NCBI RefSeq assembly: GCF_037203765.1 | Contig: NZ_JBBCAS010000004.1 | Span: 186,001-250,000, forward strand | Direction of reading: 5' to 3' | Source: Sediminicola sp037203765 | Lineage (GTDB): Bacteria > Bacteroidota > Bacteroidia > Flavobacteriales > Flavobacteriaceae | Length of the DNA stretch: 64,000 nucleotides | Shown here: positions 28,196 through 36,282 of the stretch, one piece after another | Position numbering within the stretch: position 1 is the first letter of the stretch | Layout of the letters: each line of letters begins with the position of its first letter | Program-made: the position numbers and the translations under genes | The notes under the pieces: model-generated | Database searches by the model: none | What the model was told of the DNA's origin: nothing | Seen by the model: the letters and a program-made list of their open reading frames with translations, nothing else

Positions 28196-29428
28196 TTAAT
28201 CTTCTAATTCTTCTTTTAGCACACGCACAACTTCCAAAATAGTCTCCTCTTCCAAATCAGTACGCTTCACCAAATCATCCACATCCTGTTCAAGGACGCT
28301 CCTTGCTGTATCCAACCCAATTTTCTTAAGCTCGTCAATTACCCAGCCTTCAATTTCATCAGAAAATTCAGTCAATTCAACATCTTCTTCCACTCCTTCG
28401 CGGAATACATCAATCTCATAACCGGTCAATTGTCCGGCCAATCTTATATTGTGACCTCCCCTACCGATAGCCTTGGAAACCTCCTCTGGCCTCAGGTATA
28501 CTTGGGCAGTCATTTTTTCATCATCCAATTTCACAGAGGAAACACGAGCCGGACTCAAAGCCCTGGTCACCAATAATTGGGCATTGCTGGTCCAATTGAT
28601 CACATCGATGTTCTCGTTCCCCAATTCCCTAACAATACCGTGGATACGTGATCCTTTCATTCCCACACAGGCACCTACAGGATCAATTCTGTCGTCATAG
28701 GAATCTACAGCAACCTTCGCCTTCTCCCCAGGGATACGCACGGCCTTTTTAATGGTGATCAAGCCATCGAAAACCTCTGGTATTTCTTGGAAGAACAACT
28801 GCTCCAAAAACAATGGAGAGGTTCTGGACATAATAATAACCGGCTTGTTGCCTTTCAGCTCCACACTCTCTATGATCCCACGAACGTTGTCACCCTTCCT
28901 AAAGAAATCTGCAGGAATCTGCTTGTCCTTTGGCATGATGATCTCATTGCCCTCATCATCCAATAGGATAATGGCCTTATGTCTTATATGATGAACCTCA
29001 GCGGTGTAAATTTCACCCTCCAGATCCTTAAATTGCTTGTAAATGGTCGTATTATCGTGTTCATGGATCTTGGAAATAAGGTTTTGACGCAAGGCCAAAA
29101 TTGCCCTTCTCCCCAAATCTATCAATTTCACCTCTTCGGAAACATCTTCACCCACCTCAAAATCGGGCTCAATCTTACGCGCTGCAGAAAGTGAGATCTC
29201 CTCGTTCGGATCCTCTACTTCACCATCCTCTACAACAACCCTGTTTCTCCATATCTCCAAATCTCCCTTATCCGGGTTGATGATGATATCAAAGTTGTCA
29301 TCCGAGCCAAACTTTTTCTTTAGAGCGTTTCTAAACACATCTTCCAAAATCGCCATCAGCGTAACCCTGTCTATGAATTTATCATCCTTAAACTCGGAGA
29401 AAGATTCTATCAGCGCAATATTTTCCAT
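28196..29428 (-). CDS. nusA: Transcription termination/antitermination factor NusA
   Basis: 410 residues. In order: an N-terminal RNA polymerase-binding domain, an S1 domain (about 130-200), and KH1 and KH2 domains (DPVGACVGMKGSRIHGIVREL and AIGRGGHNIRLAGQLTGYEIDVF), then a short acidic tail. It lacks the two acidic repeat domains of the E. coli protein, which is usual in this phylum. NusA binds RNA and the polymerase and promotes pausing and intrinsic termination. That is notable because a terminator-like hairpin lies in the leader of its own operon (29921-29941). It is 13 bases after rimP. Confidence 0.97.
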   Translation of the reverse strand: MENIALIESFSEFKDDKFIDRVTLMAILEDVFRNALKKKFGSDDNFDIIINPDKGDLEIWRNRVVVEDGEVEDPNEEISLSAARKIEPDFEVGEDVSEEVKLIDLGRRAILALRQNLISKIHEHDNTTIYKQFKDLEGEIYTAEVHHIRHKAIILLDDEGNEIIMPKDKQIPADFFRKGDNVRGIIESVELKGNKPVIIMSRTSPLFLEQLFFQEIPEVFDGLITIKKAVRIPGEKAKVAVDSYDDRIDPVGACVGMKGSRIHGIVRELGNENIDVINWTSNAQLLVTRALSPARVSSVKLDDEKMTAQVYLRPEEVSKAIGRGGHNIRLAGQLTGYEIDVFREGVEEDVELTEFSDEIEGWVIDELKKIGLDTARSVLEQDVDDLVKRTDLEEETILEVVRVLKEELED

Positions 29429-29441
29429 TCTGAACTACTAA

Positions 29442-29903
29442 TTAAAATTTTAATACAACTTTTGCTTCTTGAATATCAGAAATAGCGATCTCCTGCTTCT
29501 TCTGAACTGTTACTTTACCCTTGCCCACCGGTTTGGGTTCTCGTGCTTTCCACTCTAAAGTGATGCTATCTTCCGTTGCAGCCGTAAGTTTACCTTCAAA
29601 ATTACTATCTTGAACCCTCACTTCCAATATTCTTCCTATATTCTTTTTATACTGCCTAGGCAATACCAACGGCGTAGTTGCCCCAGCAGATTCCACTTCT
29701 AGGGAAAAATCCTCTTCCTCCCTGTCCAAATTATGCTCAATGGCCCTGCTTACCGCCATGCAGTCCTTCAAGGCCACCCCGTTATCACCATCCAAGGTCA
29801 CTTTGATCTTGTTGTCCGATGATATTTTAAAATCAATCAAAAAAAGCGATTGGTTCTCCTCGAGGGCCTGATTTAAAAGTTCTGTTACCTTGTCCTTCAA
29901 CAT
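29442..29903 (-). CDS. rimP: Ribosome maturation factor RimP
   Basis: 153 residues with the two-domain RimP layout: an N-terminal alpha/beta domain ending in the conserved DCMAVSRAIEHNLD...FSLEVESAGAT.PL and a C-terminal SH3-like domain (RQYKKNIGRILEVRV...GKLTAATEDSITLEW). RimP helps 30S subunit maturation. It is the first gene of rimP-nusA-infB, a conserved bacterial order. A complete promoter (29970-30000) and a 10-bp hairpin (29921-29941) lie upstream. Confidence 0.95.
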   Translation of the reverse strand: MLKDKVTELLNQALEENQSLFLIDFKISSDNKIKVTLDGDNGVALKDCMAVSRAIEHNLDREEEDFSLEVESAGATTPLVLPRQYKKNIGRILEVRVQDSNFEGKLTAATEDSITLEWKAREPKPVGKGKVTVQKKQEIAISDIQEAKVVLKF

Positions 29904-29920
29904 AAATTTAAGTAATAAAA

Positions 29921-29941
29921 GAGGGGACTAATAGTCCCCTC
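29921..29941 (-). promoter_or_regulatory. Attenuator-like hairpin in the rimP-nusA-infB leader
   Basis: GAGGGGACTA and TAGTCCCCTC form a perfect 10-base inverted repeat with one base between, so the working loop is about five to seven bases. On the minus strand it is followed by TTTTATT and lies between the predicted transcription start (about 29964) and the rimP ATG (29903). GC-rich stem plus T-rich tail resembles an intrinsic terminator placed before the first gene. Confidence 0.6.
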
Positions 29942-29969
29942 ATGAATACTTTATATTCTTTCAGCGGTG

Positions 29970-30000
29970 CAAATATACGATTTTTTATTTCACTTCCCAA
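29970..30000 (-). promoter_or_regulatory. Complete Bacteroidota promoter for rimP-nusA-infB
   Basis: On the minus strand the -33 TTG (29998-30000) is followed by a 20-base spacer and the -7 box TATATTTG (29970-29977). Both elements and the spacing match the known Bacteroidota consensus. The predicted start is about 29964, giving a leader of about 60 bases. Confidence 0.75.
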
Positions 30001-30045
30001 TCAATTTTTGATCAGGGGTTTATGGGAAACTCAAAAAGATATCAA

Positions 30046-30501
30046 TTATTGTAGCACCTGACCATCGGGACTAAATTCTACGTCTTTTTTATCACCATTG
30101 TGCTTAAATTCCACATCATAAAAAAGCCCTTTGGAATGATGGTCCACCTCTTCCACTTCCACAATTTCATAGTCGTCATAAAGATCCTTTATCATATCGC
30201 GCACCTTTTCCGGCAAATCACCTTTATCCATGCTCCGTTCAGTTTCTATCCAATCCCCATTGGGCGAAAAATCGGCCCTGTAATGCTTTCCATCTTTTTT
30301 AAAGTTGGATTCATAATTCCCGTTGCTATCCTTATGCCAATCGGGATCGCCCTCACCGGGATACTTATTCTGAAATGAAGCCTTTACCTCTTTCGGAACA
30401 CCATCCTGCGCTTTGGATTCACAAGAGATCAACAACATGCCGAGCAACATCAATAGCATCAATTTTTCTGCCCCCAGCATCATAGAAGACCATCTGTTCA
30501 T
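30046..30501 (-). CDS. PepSY-like exported lipoprotein
   Basis: About 151 residues from the ATG at 30501, seven bases after the stop of the gene upstream. A reading from 30531 would overlap that gene by 23 bases, so I prefer 30501; another ATG pair follows closely (MMLGAEK). A hydrophobic stretch leads to a lipobox (LLISC), predicting a lipoprotein. The mature part has two similar units, VKASFQNKYPGEGDPDWHKDSNGNYESNFKK...YRADFSPNGDWIETE and VRDMIKDLYDDYEIVEVEEV...FYDVEFKHNGDKKDVEFSPDG. This is the pattern of PepSY-like (BLIP-fold) proteins common in Bacteroidota. The function is unknown. It is the third gene after the PycTM protein. Confidence 0.7.
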   Translation of the reverse strand: MNRWSSMMLGAEKLMLLMLLGMLLISCESKAQDGVPKEVKASFQNKYPGEGDPDWHKDSNGNYESNFKKDGKHYRADFSPNGDWIETERSMDKGDLPEKVRDMIKDLYDDYEIVEVEEVDHHSKGLFYDVEFKHNGDKKDVEFSPDGQVLQ

Positions 30502-30508
30502 GGTGCGC

Positions 30509-30721
30509 CTAGTTATCGTCTGTTTCTCCATCTACTTCTTCTTTTACATCCTTATACGCACCTTTAACCTCCTCTGCGGCTCTTTTTACACCTCTCTCAG
30601 ACTCGCCCTCGACCTTTTCCATGGTCTCCTTGCCTTCAACTTCCTTTCTTTCCTCCCTGCAGCTGCCAAATACAATAACCAAGGAGCTTATCATCAAAAT
30701 TTTAATTACATTCTTTCTCAT
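30509..30721 (-). CDS. Small lipoprotein with charged helix
   Basis: 70 residues. The signal sequence RKNVIKILMISSLVIVFGSC ends in a lipobox (FGSC), so Cys is probably lipidated. The rest is almost entirely Lys/Glu/Asp with scattered Val and Ala (EEVKGAYKDVKEEVDGETDD) and should form one amphipathic helix, resembling short YtxH-like or apolipoprotein-like helices. I do not recognise a named family. It lies 12 bases after the PycTM-protein stop and 7 bases before the PepSY-like gene, which argues that the three are made together. Confidence 0.65.
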   Translation of the reverse strand: MRKNVIKILMISSLVIVFGSCREERKEVEGKETMEKVEGESERGVKRAAEEVKGAYKDVKEEVDGETDDN

Positions 30722-30733
30722 TATCTTTTAATT

Positions 30734-31981
30734 TTAATTTAGTGTGTCATTCCGCTTTCCTTCGGGCAATTCCGTCAAAGGCTTCACTGCCTCCATGACT
30801 TTTTCGGATCCATAAAATTTCAAGGCCACTGCGAACGATATCACCGAGAGGATAATTCCGGTCATAAAAATGGTATAGGTCCATCGCAGGATTCGATACT
30901 TCCTACTGAGCACCGATCCCAAATAATACAGGTCCATGGTCAGCATTTCATATATGGCATCCTTATCCTCAACCGTTCTTTTTAGCGCCCTTATAAAATT
31001 GGAGATGGGAATCCGCTCAAAATTTCCAAAGAAGAGCAGGTTGATCTTCTCTTTCTCCAGGTTATCGACATCAAATTCGGTCTCCGTAACATTGGGCCTC
31101 GTCGCCAAAACAGACAATACCATGGAGGCAATACTGAACAGAATGAATATGGAGGTGGGAATCAATAGGTATGTATTTGACGGATCGTCCAAGATGGGCA
31201 CTAGGTTGGCCAACAAAAGGGAAATGATAATAGCATTGACCGAAAGCAAAATATTGGCTTTTGTATCGGCAATATCACTGAGCTTCATATGATTCCTCAA
31301 GGTAACCCTATATAAGGTCTGCACCCCTCTTTGCGGACTCTTATCCTTCATTTTCACCTTGATCTCCGCCTTCCTATATTCCTTCTTGTCCTTCTTTTTG
31401 GCCTTGATGAGTTTCTTGAGATTGTCCTTTTTCCCCTCTTCCCAGTTGCCTTTGGCATATTCCGTGTAATATTGGTGCTTTCCGGCCAACTGCTTGATAA
31501 ATTTGTTTCGCCATTTGAGCACAGGGATATCGTTTTGTTTTAAATGTGATTGCTCTTTGCGATATAATTCCAGTTTCGCATCCAGACGATCCTCACCGTA
31601 ATAAGCCGTAACGGCATCATGCAAAAGCGCTGCTTCCGGGGATTGGGGCGCGCCCTTGGAATAAACGTCTGCAATCAATGCTTCTACCCGAGCGACGTTT
31701 TCTTCAGGGTACTCCTTTGATATTAAAAATTCTCTGGCAATAGCACTACTATGCCCCCCAACGCCCCCCTCGTCTACCGTATAACCCGTATTGAGAAACC
31801 AGGCCGCCAATACCAGAACCTCCTCAGTTCCATTTTTCAATTGGCCTTCCTCCAATAGTTTTTTGACGGTAGCCACAATTTCTTGGGTGCGTTGCACATT
31901 ATGAAATTTATGTTCCTCGTCCAACTTGTTTTTAAGCAAATCCACTACAAAATCTTCCGTCTGTTTTATAAGATTTCCCAT
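30734..31981 (-). CDS. Degenerate HD domain fused to Pycsar-effector-like (PycTM) membrane domain
   Basis: 415 residues from the ATG at 31981 (MGNLIKQTEDF); a TTG four codons earlier is unlikely. Residues 1-145 follow the HD-phosphohydrolase layout. The usual HNxxHT reads FHNVQRT (His27 kept, second His is Arg31), and the His-Asp pair in AAWFHDTGY reads AAWFLNTGY (Leu63-Asn64). Residues about 145-215 are very basic. Residues about 220-400 match the PycTM effector domain: RVTLRNHMKLSDIADTKANILLSVNAIIISLLLANL, further helices near 265-287 and 370-390. PycTM proteins are membrane-disrupting effectors of Pycsar antiphage defence, switched on by cCMP or cUMP. No nucleotide cyclase gene lies within the window, so a defence role is inference. 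Two small lipoprotein genes follow. Confidence 0.8.
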   Translation of the reverse strand: MGNLIKQTEDFVVDLLKNKLDEEHKFHNVQRTQEIVATVKKLLEEGQLKNGTEEVLVLAAWFLNTGYTVDEGGVGGHSSAIAREFLISKEYPEENVARVEALIADVYSKGAPQSPEAALLHDAVTAYYGEDRLDAKLELYRKEQSHLKQNDIPVLKWRNKFIKQLAGKHQYYTEYAKGNWEEGKKDNLKKLIKAKKKDKKEYRKAEIKVKMKDKSPQRGVQTLYRVTLRNHMKLSDIADTKANILLSVNAIIISLLLANLVPILDDPSNTYLLIPTSIFILFSIASMVLSVLATRPNVTETEFDVDNLEKEKINLLFFGNFERIPISNFIRALKRTVEDKDAIYEMLTMDLYYLGSVLSRKYRILRWTYTIFMTGIILSVISFAVALKFYGSEKVMEAVKPLTELPEGKRNDTLN

Positions 31982-32243
31982 AGGTATCCACAATTATTTT
32001 TTCCCTTATCAAGATTCACAAAAGTCACTTGCTTTTGTCCAGGATAAAAATATTTAATGGGAACCGACCTTTAAGACCTTATTGCTAAAAATTATAACCC
32101 AATCCAACGCAAAGTGAACCACAACCACAAACACCCCGCCATCACTGACGAAAATCAATTGAGTCAATTTAAATCATAAAAGCGCACACATGTGCAGAAG
32201 TATCAGATTAATTTCGCCTATAACAACCCTAAAATCTAATACA

Positions 32244-32399
32244 ATGAGAGACATATCTTGGAAATTAATTGGAGCATTACTTTTTACTTGGATCCTTGCT
32301 TTTTTTATGTTCCCACAGGGCGGGGAAATGATCCACATGTTGCCTTTGGTATCGGGCTATCTTATCATCAATAAGTTGATTACCGGACCCGAAGTATAA
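32244..32399 (+). CDS. Small predicted membrane protein
   Basis: 51 residues from the ATG at 32244 (MRDISWKLIGALLFTWILAFFMFPQGG). The same frame is open from an ATG at 32190, but that extension looks non-coding and a possible -7-like TAATTTCG lies inside it. Two hydrophobic stretches (about 7-21 and 29-45) are separated by a PQGGEM turn, so a two-helix membrane protein is likely. No known family is recognised. It stands alone between the PycTM operon (divergent) and tRNA-Gln. A 9-bp hairpin (32435-32460) follows but without a T-run. Confidence 0.5.
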   Translation: MRDISWKLIGALLFTWILAFFMFPQGGEMIHMLPLVSGYLIINKLITGPEV

Positions 32400-32620
32400 G
32401 GTCACCACACACAAACACACATCATAGTATCTATTTAAGATCCACAGCACAGGATCTTAACCCCTACCCATTATATCTTTTCCAAAACAAGATGGCCACT
32501 GCTATCCTTTCCAAGGGTATCCTTGCCTTGACCACCCCTTGTACTGCCCAATAGCATACTACCGGCTCCTTTGGAGCATACCCAGGGTTGGCCATTATCC
32601 AGAAATATAAAATTTATCGC

Positions 32621-32652
32621 AAAAAAAATCCCGATACTTTTCAGTATCGGGA
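32621..32652 (-). terminator. Intrinsic terminator of the tRNA-Gln transcript
   Basis: TCCCGATACT (32629-32638) and AGTATCGGGA (32643-32652) form a perfect 10-bp stem with a four-base loop. On the minus strand eight T residues follow. It ends the tRNA-Gln unit. Confidence 0.93.
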
Positions 32653-32667
32653 CTTCCATTTTGGATG

Positions 32668-32739
32668 TTGGCCTACTAGGACTCGAACCTAGAACGACTG
32701 GACCAAAACCAGCTGTGTTGCCAATTACACCATAGGCCA
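32668..32739 (-). tRNA. tRNA-Gln (anticodon TTG)
   Basis: The minus strand folds as a full cloverleaf. The acceptor stem is TGGCCTA/TAGGCCA (7 bp) with discriminator A. The anticodon arm GCTGG-TTTTGGT-CCAGT carries anticodon TTG, and the T arm holds GGTTCGAGTCC. CCA is not encoded. A full promoter (32758-32788) and a terminator (32621-32652) make it a single-gene unit. Confidence 0.97.
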
Positions 32740-32757
32740 GCATTGCTTAAGAGCGTG

Positions 32758-32788
32758 CAAATTTAATACAAAGTTTAATATGCGCAAA
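32758..32788 (-). promoter_or_regulatory. Complete Bacteroidota promoter for tRNA-Gln
   Basis: On the minus strand TTTG (32785-32788) is followed by a 19-base spacer and TAAATTTG (32758-32765). Transcription should start about 12 bases before the mature tRNA 5' end. Confidence 0.75.
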
Positions 32789-32891
32789 TATTTTGGGCAA
32801 CAATATTAAAAAAATGAAAAAAAAGCTTGGGAAAGGTTTGCGAAAAATTTCAGTTCATATCTATTTTAATTAGTAAATTCGCCCCAACTGG

Positions 32892-32899
32892 TAAATTTG
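32892..32899 (+). promoter_or_regulatory. Predicted -7 element directly before the DUF2723 gene
   Basis: TAAATTTG matches TAnnTTTG but ends only six bases before the ATG at 32906, so any transcript from it would be almost leaderless. No -33 TTG is found. Confidence 0.35.
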
Positions 32900-32905
32900 G
32901 CATAC

Positions 32906-35900
32906 ATGTTTTCGAAAGATTTTGAGAAATGGGATACCATCCTTGGATGGGTCGTTTTTTTTATAGCCCTTATCACCTATGGTATAACCGTTGAGCCCAC
33001 GGGCAGTTATTGGGATGCAGGTGAATATATTGCTACTTCAGCAAAACTTCAGGTAGGCCACCCCCCCGGTGCTCCATTGCTACAGATGCTGGGTGCTTTT
33101 ATATCCATGTTCGCCCTAGAGCCGGGACAAGTTGCAAAAATGGTCAATTATCTATCCGGTATCTCCAGTGCATTTACCATTTTGTTCCTTTTTTGGACCA
33201 CCACCAATCTCGTGAGGAAATTGATTGGACAGGACAAATCCATGACCAACAGCCAGGCAATAGCCATCCTATCAAGCGGACTTATCGGGGCCTTGGCCTT
33301 TACATTTTCAGACAGCTTCTGGTTCAATGCCGTTGAAACCGAGGTATACGCCATGGCCAGTTTGATCATGTCCCTATTACTATGGCTGGGACTTAAATGG
33401 ACGGACGACCTGGATGACCCTAGAGGCAATAGATGGCTTATACTCATGTCTTTTGTGGTCGGACTCACCTTTGGTATCCAATTTATGGGATTCTTGGCCA
33501 TACCTTCCATTGGACTGTTGTACTATTTTAAAAAATATAAGACCACTACCGTCAAAAATTTCCTGATAGCCAATATTTTGGTTGTTGCCCTGTTGATGTT
33601 GGTCTATAAATTTTCCCTGACCTATGTCTTAAAGGTCTTTGGTTGGAGTGAGATTTTCTTTGTCAATACGATTGGTCTCCCTTTTAATTCCGGAACCATT
33701 ATTATGGGCCTAATTTTTATTGGCGTCTTTGCTTACGGCCTGAACTATACTAGGAAAAATGACTATAGAAAGGCCAATACACTTGTCCTTTGCACCATGT
33801 TCCTTTTCCTGGGGTTCTCCTCTTGGTTGATGCTCCCAATAAGGGCCAATGCCAATACCATCATCAATGAAAACAACCCTTCGGATGCACGTTCTTTGCT
33901 GGCCTATTACAATAGGGAACAATATCCCGGGGTAGACAGCCCAATTTACGGTACTTATTACTCCAATTTATTTGCCACATCCGGCACCGAAAAGGATGAT
34001 GAGCCAAAATATGAAAAGGATGAAAAGCTTGGCAAATATGTCATTGTTAACCATTACAAGGAGTCTATCCCCGGTCCCAACGTGGATCATGTAGGGTTAC
34101 TTCCCAGGATGTGGAGCGAGCAAAATGCCGAGAATTACATGAAGTATTTCGAACCCTTGGATTTCAAGATCAAATCGGAGTACAGATCGAACGGAGAACT
34201 GCGTGATGCCGTGAACAAGTTTAGAAATGGCCTCGCCACGGGCGAAATACAAGAAGAGCAGTATATCCGATTTCTAAGGGAATTCAGTGAATATATTGAG
34301 GTAATACCGCCCACCGTTTGGCAAAACGTCAAATATATGTTCGATTTCCAGTTCGGATATATGTACTGGCGCTACTTTATGTGGAACTTCACCGGAAAAC
34401 AGGATGACATACAAGGAAGGTACGATAACCATGGGAATTGGATCAGCGGCATTAATTTTGTGGACAACCTCTTTAGGGGCAGCCAAGAAAATCTTCCCAG
34501 TGACGTTCTGGAAAACAAAGGAAGGAACACTTACTTCTTCTTGCCCTTACTCTTGGGAATCATTGGCCTTATCTTCCAGTTCACAAAAAAACCAAAACAA
34601 TTTTGGGTCTTGCTGGTATTTTTCCTTTTCACGGGAATTGCCATCCAATTTTATACCAACCCGGCCATTTTCCAACCTAGGGAAAGGGATTATTCCTTGG
34701 TAGGCTCCTTCTACGTATTTGCCATTTGGATAGGGATCGGGGTCTATGGACTGTTCGATGAATTCAAAAAACTGATCGCCCCTAAAATTTTGGCGCCGGC
34801 CTTGACCGTAATTTGCCTATTGGCGGTACCCGGGGTCATGGCATATCAAAACTGGGACGATCATGACAGGTCTAACAGGTTCACCGCACAATCAACGGCA
34901 AAAGCATATCTGGAATCTACCCAAGAGAATGCCGGGTCCATGTTGTTCACCATTGGGGACAACGATACCTTTCCGCTGTGGTATGTACAAGAAATTGAAG
35001 GATACAGAACGGATGTACGCGTAATCAACACCAGTCTTTTTGCGACGGATTGGTATATAGACCAAATGAAAAGACAGGCGTATGAAAGTGCTCCTATTCC
35101 TTCCCAACTGACCCACGATAAATATAAATACGGCTCTAGGGACGCTATATATTACCAAGGAGTAACAGATAGCCGTTGGGACATCAAGGACTTTATGAAT
35201 TGGGTTGGAAGTGACAAACCACAGACCAAGTTCAAATATATCTTGCAGAAGCAGGGAGCCGACCTCAATGAGTATTCAGAGAGCAATCAGGATATCATTT
35301 ACTATCCTACCAACAAGATCAGGATCCCGGTGAACAAGAAAAATGTTCTTGAAAGCGGTCTTGTGAAACTTAAGGATTCTGCCCTTATTGTTGATTATAT
35401 TGATATTGACCTGCCAACAGGGGCCCTGCCAAAGAACAGGATCATGATGTTGGATGTAATTGCCAACAACGACTGGAAACGCCCTATCTATTTTTCGGGC
35501 GGCAGTTTTGACGATGGAGAATATATCTGGATGAAGGATTATCTGCAATTGGACGGACTTGTCTACAAGCTGGTACCCATCAAGACAGACCGGTTGAGCC
35601 CTTATGAAATGGGACGCATAGATAGCGACCTCATGTACGACATCGTAAAAAAATGGGAATGGGGCAATTCTGGCAGCCCAGATATTTACCACGACCCCCA
35701 AACGAGATCCCAAGGCCTTTCCTACAGAGGAAATTTGGCCCGCCTAACGGAAACCCTGATCAACGAAAGAAAGATCGATAAGGCCAAGGAGATCATCAAT
35801 ATTGCCATGAAAAATATGCCTCTGGACTATTTTGGATACTATGCCTTTGTGGAACCTTTCCTGGATGGGTATTATAAGGTTGGAGAAACCACCAAAGCCA

Positions 35901-36241
35901 GGGACCTGTTCCAAAGGCTGAAAAAGAAATACCAAGAGCGATTGGAATATTACGAGAATATACCTTTGAACGAGCAATATGAAAACATCAATGAGATCAT
36001 TGCCGATATGGAAGGCTATAGAAGGAATATCGATATTCTAATCGCCAACAAGGACAAGGATCTTGCCGAAAAGGAAACGTTGATCTTCAATGAATACATT
36101 GACAAGTTCAGCCACTTCTATAAAGACGACATGTTGGAGGACGACCTCCCCATGGAGGAGGAGCTGGAAATTATGGACAGCATAGAAATTGAAGGTGATA
36201 CCATTATGCTGGACACTGTGCCAGCTGCAATAGAAGAGTAG
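32906..36241 (+). CDS. DUF2723 membrane glycosyltransferase-like protein (GT117 type)
   Basis: About 1111 residues from the ATG at 32906 (MFSKDFEKWD); the frame is also open from a TTG at 32897. Residues 1-640 hold about 12 hydrophobic segments, and early luminal-type residues EPTGSYWDAGEYIATSAKLQVGHPPGAP carry the acidic and HPPG motifs of DUF2723. The rest is a long soluble part: TIGDNDTFPLWYVQEIEGYRTDVRVINTSL, the cupin-like middle, and helical repeats. The N-terminal part resembles GT-C glycosyltransferases that use lipid-phosphate sugars, and DUF2723 has been linked to protein O-mannosylation in Bacteroidota. Substrate here is inferred only. The C-terminus is acidic. It ends at a bidirectional terminator. 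Confidence 0.88.
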   Translation: MFSKDFEKWDTILGWVVFFIALITYGITVEPTGSYWDAGEYIATSAKLQVGHPPGAPLLQMLGAFISMFALEPGQVAKMVNYLSGISSAFTILFLFWTTTNLVRKLIGQDKSMTNSQAIAILSSGLIGALAFTFSDSFWFNAVETEVYAMASLIMSLLLWLGLKWTDDLDDPRGNRWLILMSFVVGLTFGIQFMGFLAIPSIGLLYYFKKYKTTTVKNFLIANILVVALLMLVYKFSLTYVLKVFGWSEIFFVNTIGLPFNSGTIIMGLIFIGVFAYGLNYTRKNDYRKANTLVLCTMFLFLGFSSWLMLPIRANANTIINENNPSDARSLLAYYNREQYPGVDSPIYGTYYSNLFATSGTEKDDEPKYEKDEKLGKYVIVNHYKESIPGPNVDHVGLLPRMWSEQNAENYMKYFEPLDFKIKSEYRSNGELRDAVNKFRNGLATGEIQEEQYIRFLREFSEYIEVIPPTVWQNVKYMFDFQFGYMYWRYFMWNFTGKQDDIQGRYDNHGNWISGINFVDNLFRGSQENLPSDVLENKGRNTYFFLPLLLGIIGLIFQFTKKPKQFWVLLVFFLFTGIAIQFYTNPAIFQPRERDYSLVGSFYVFAIWIGIGVYGLFDEFKKLIAPKILAPALTVICLLAVPGVMAYQNWDDHDRSNRFTAQSTAKAYLESTQENAGSMLFTIGDNDTFPLWYVQEIEGYRTDVRVINTSLFATDWYIDQMKRQAYESAPIPSQLTHDKYKYGSRDAIYYQGVTDSRWDIKDFMNWVGSDKPQTKFKYILQKQGADLNEYSESNQDIIYYPTNKIRIPVNKKNVLESGLVKLKDSALIVDYIDIDLPTGALPKNRIMMLDVIANNDWKRPIYFSGGSFDDGEYIWMKDYLQLDGLVYKLVPIKTDRLSPYEMGRIDSDLMYDIVKKWEWGNSGSPDIYHDPQTRSQGLSYRGNLARLTETLINERKIDKAKEIINIAMKNMPLDYFGYYAFVEPFLDGYYKVGETTKARDLFQRLKKKYQERLEYYENIPLNEQYENINEIIADMEGYRRNIDILIANKDKDLAEKETLIFNEYIDKFSHFYKDDMLEDDLPMEEELEIMDSIEIEGDTIMLDTVPAAIEE

Positions 36242-36247
36242 TGCAAT

Positions 36248-36280
36248 AAAAAAGCGGGATGATGATCATCCCGCTTTTTT
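36248..36280. terminator. Bidirectional terminator between DUF2723 and thioredoxin-like genes
   Basis: Two 16-base arms, AAAAAAGCGGGATGAT and ATCATCCCGCTTTTTT, flank a single G. The stem core is GCGGGATGAT. It can end transcripts arriving from both sides; the stops of the two genes lie within 10 bases. Confidence 0.95.
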
Positions 36281-36282
36281 AT

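Noticed and set aside
30502..30531. An earlier start for the PepSY-like gene at 30531
   Set aside because: It would overlap the upstream lipoprotein gene by 23 bases; the ATG at 30501 fits the operon spacing and signal peptide.
32185..32200. A GCACA...TGTGC palindrome before the small membrane protein gene
   Set aside because: Too short and at an unclear position to call a binding site.
32471..32743. A 90-codon minus-strand frame near tRNA-Gln
   Set aside because: It runs through the tRNA gene and its terminator, so it is not a real coding region.
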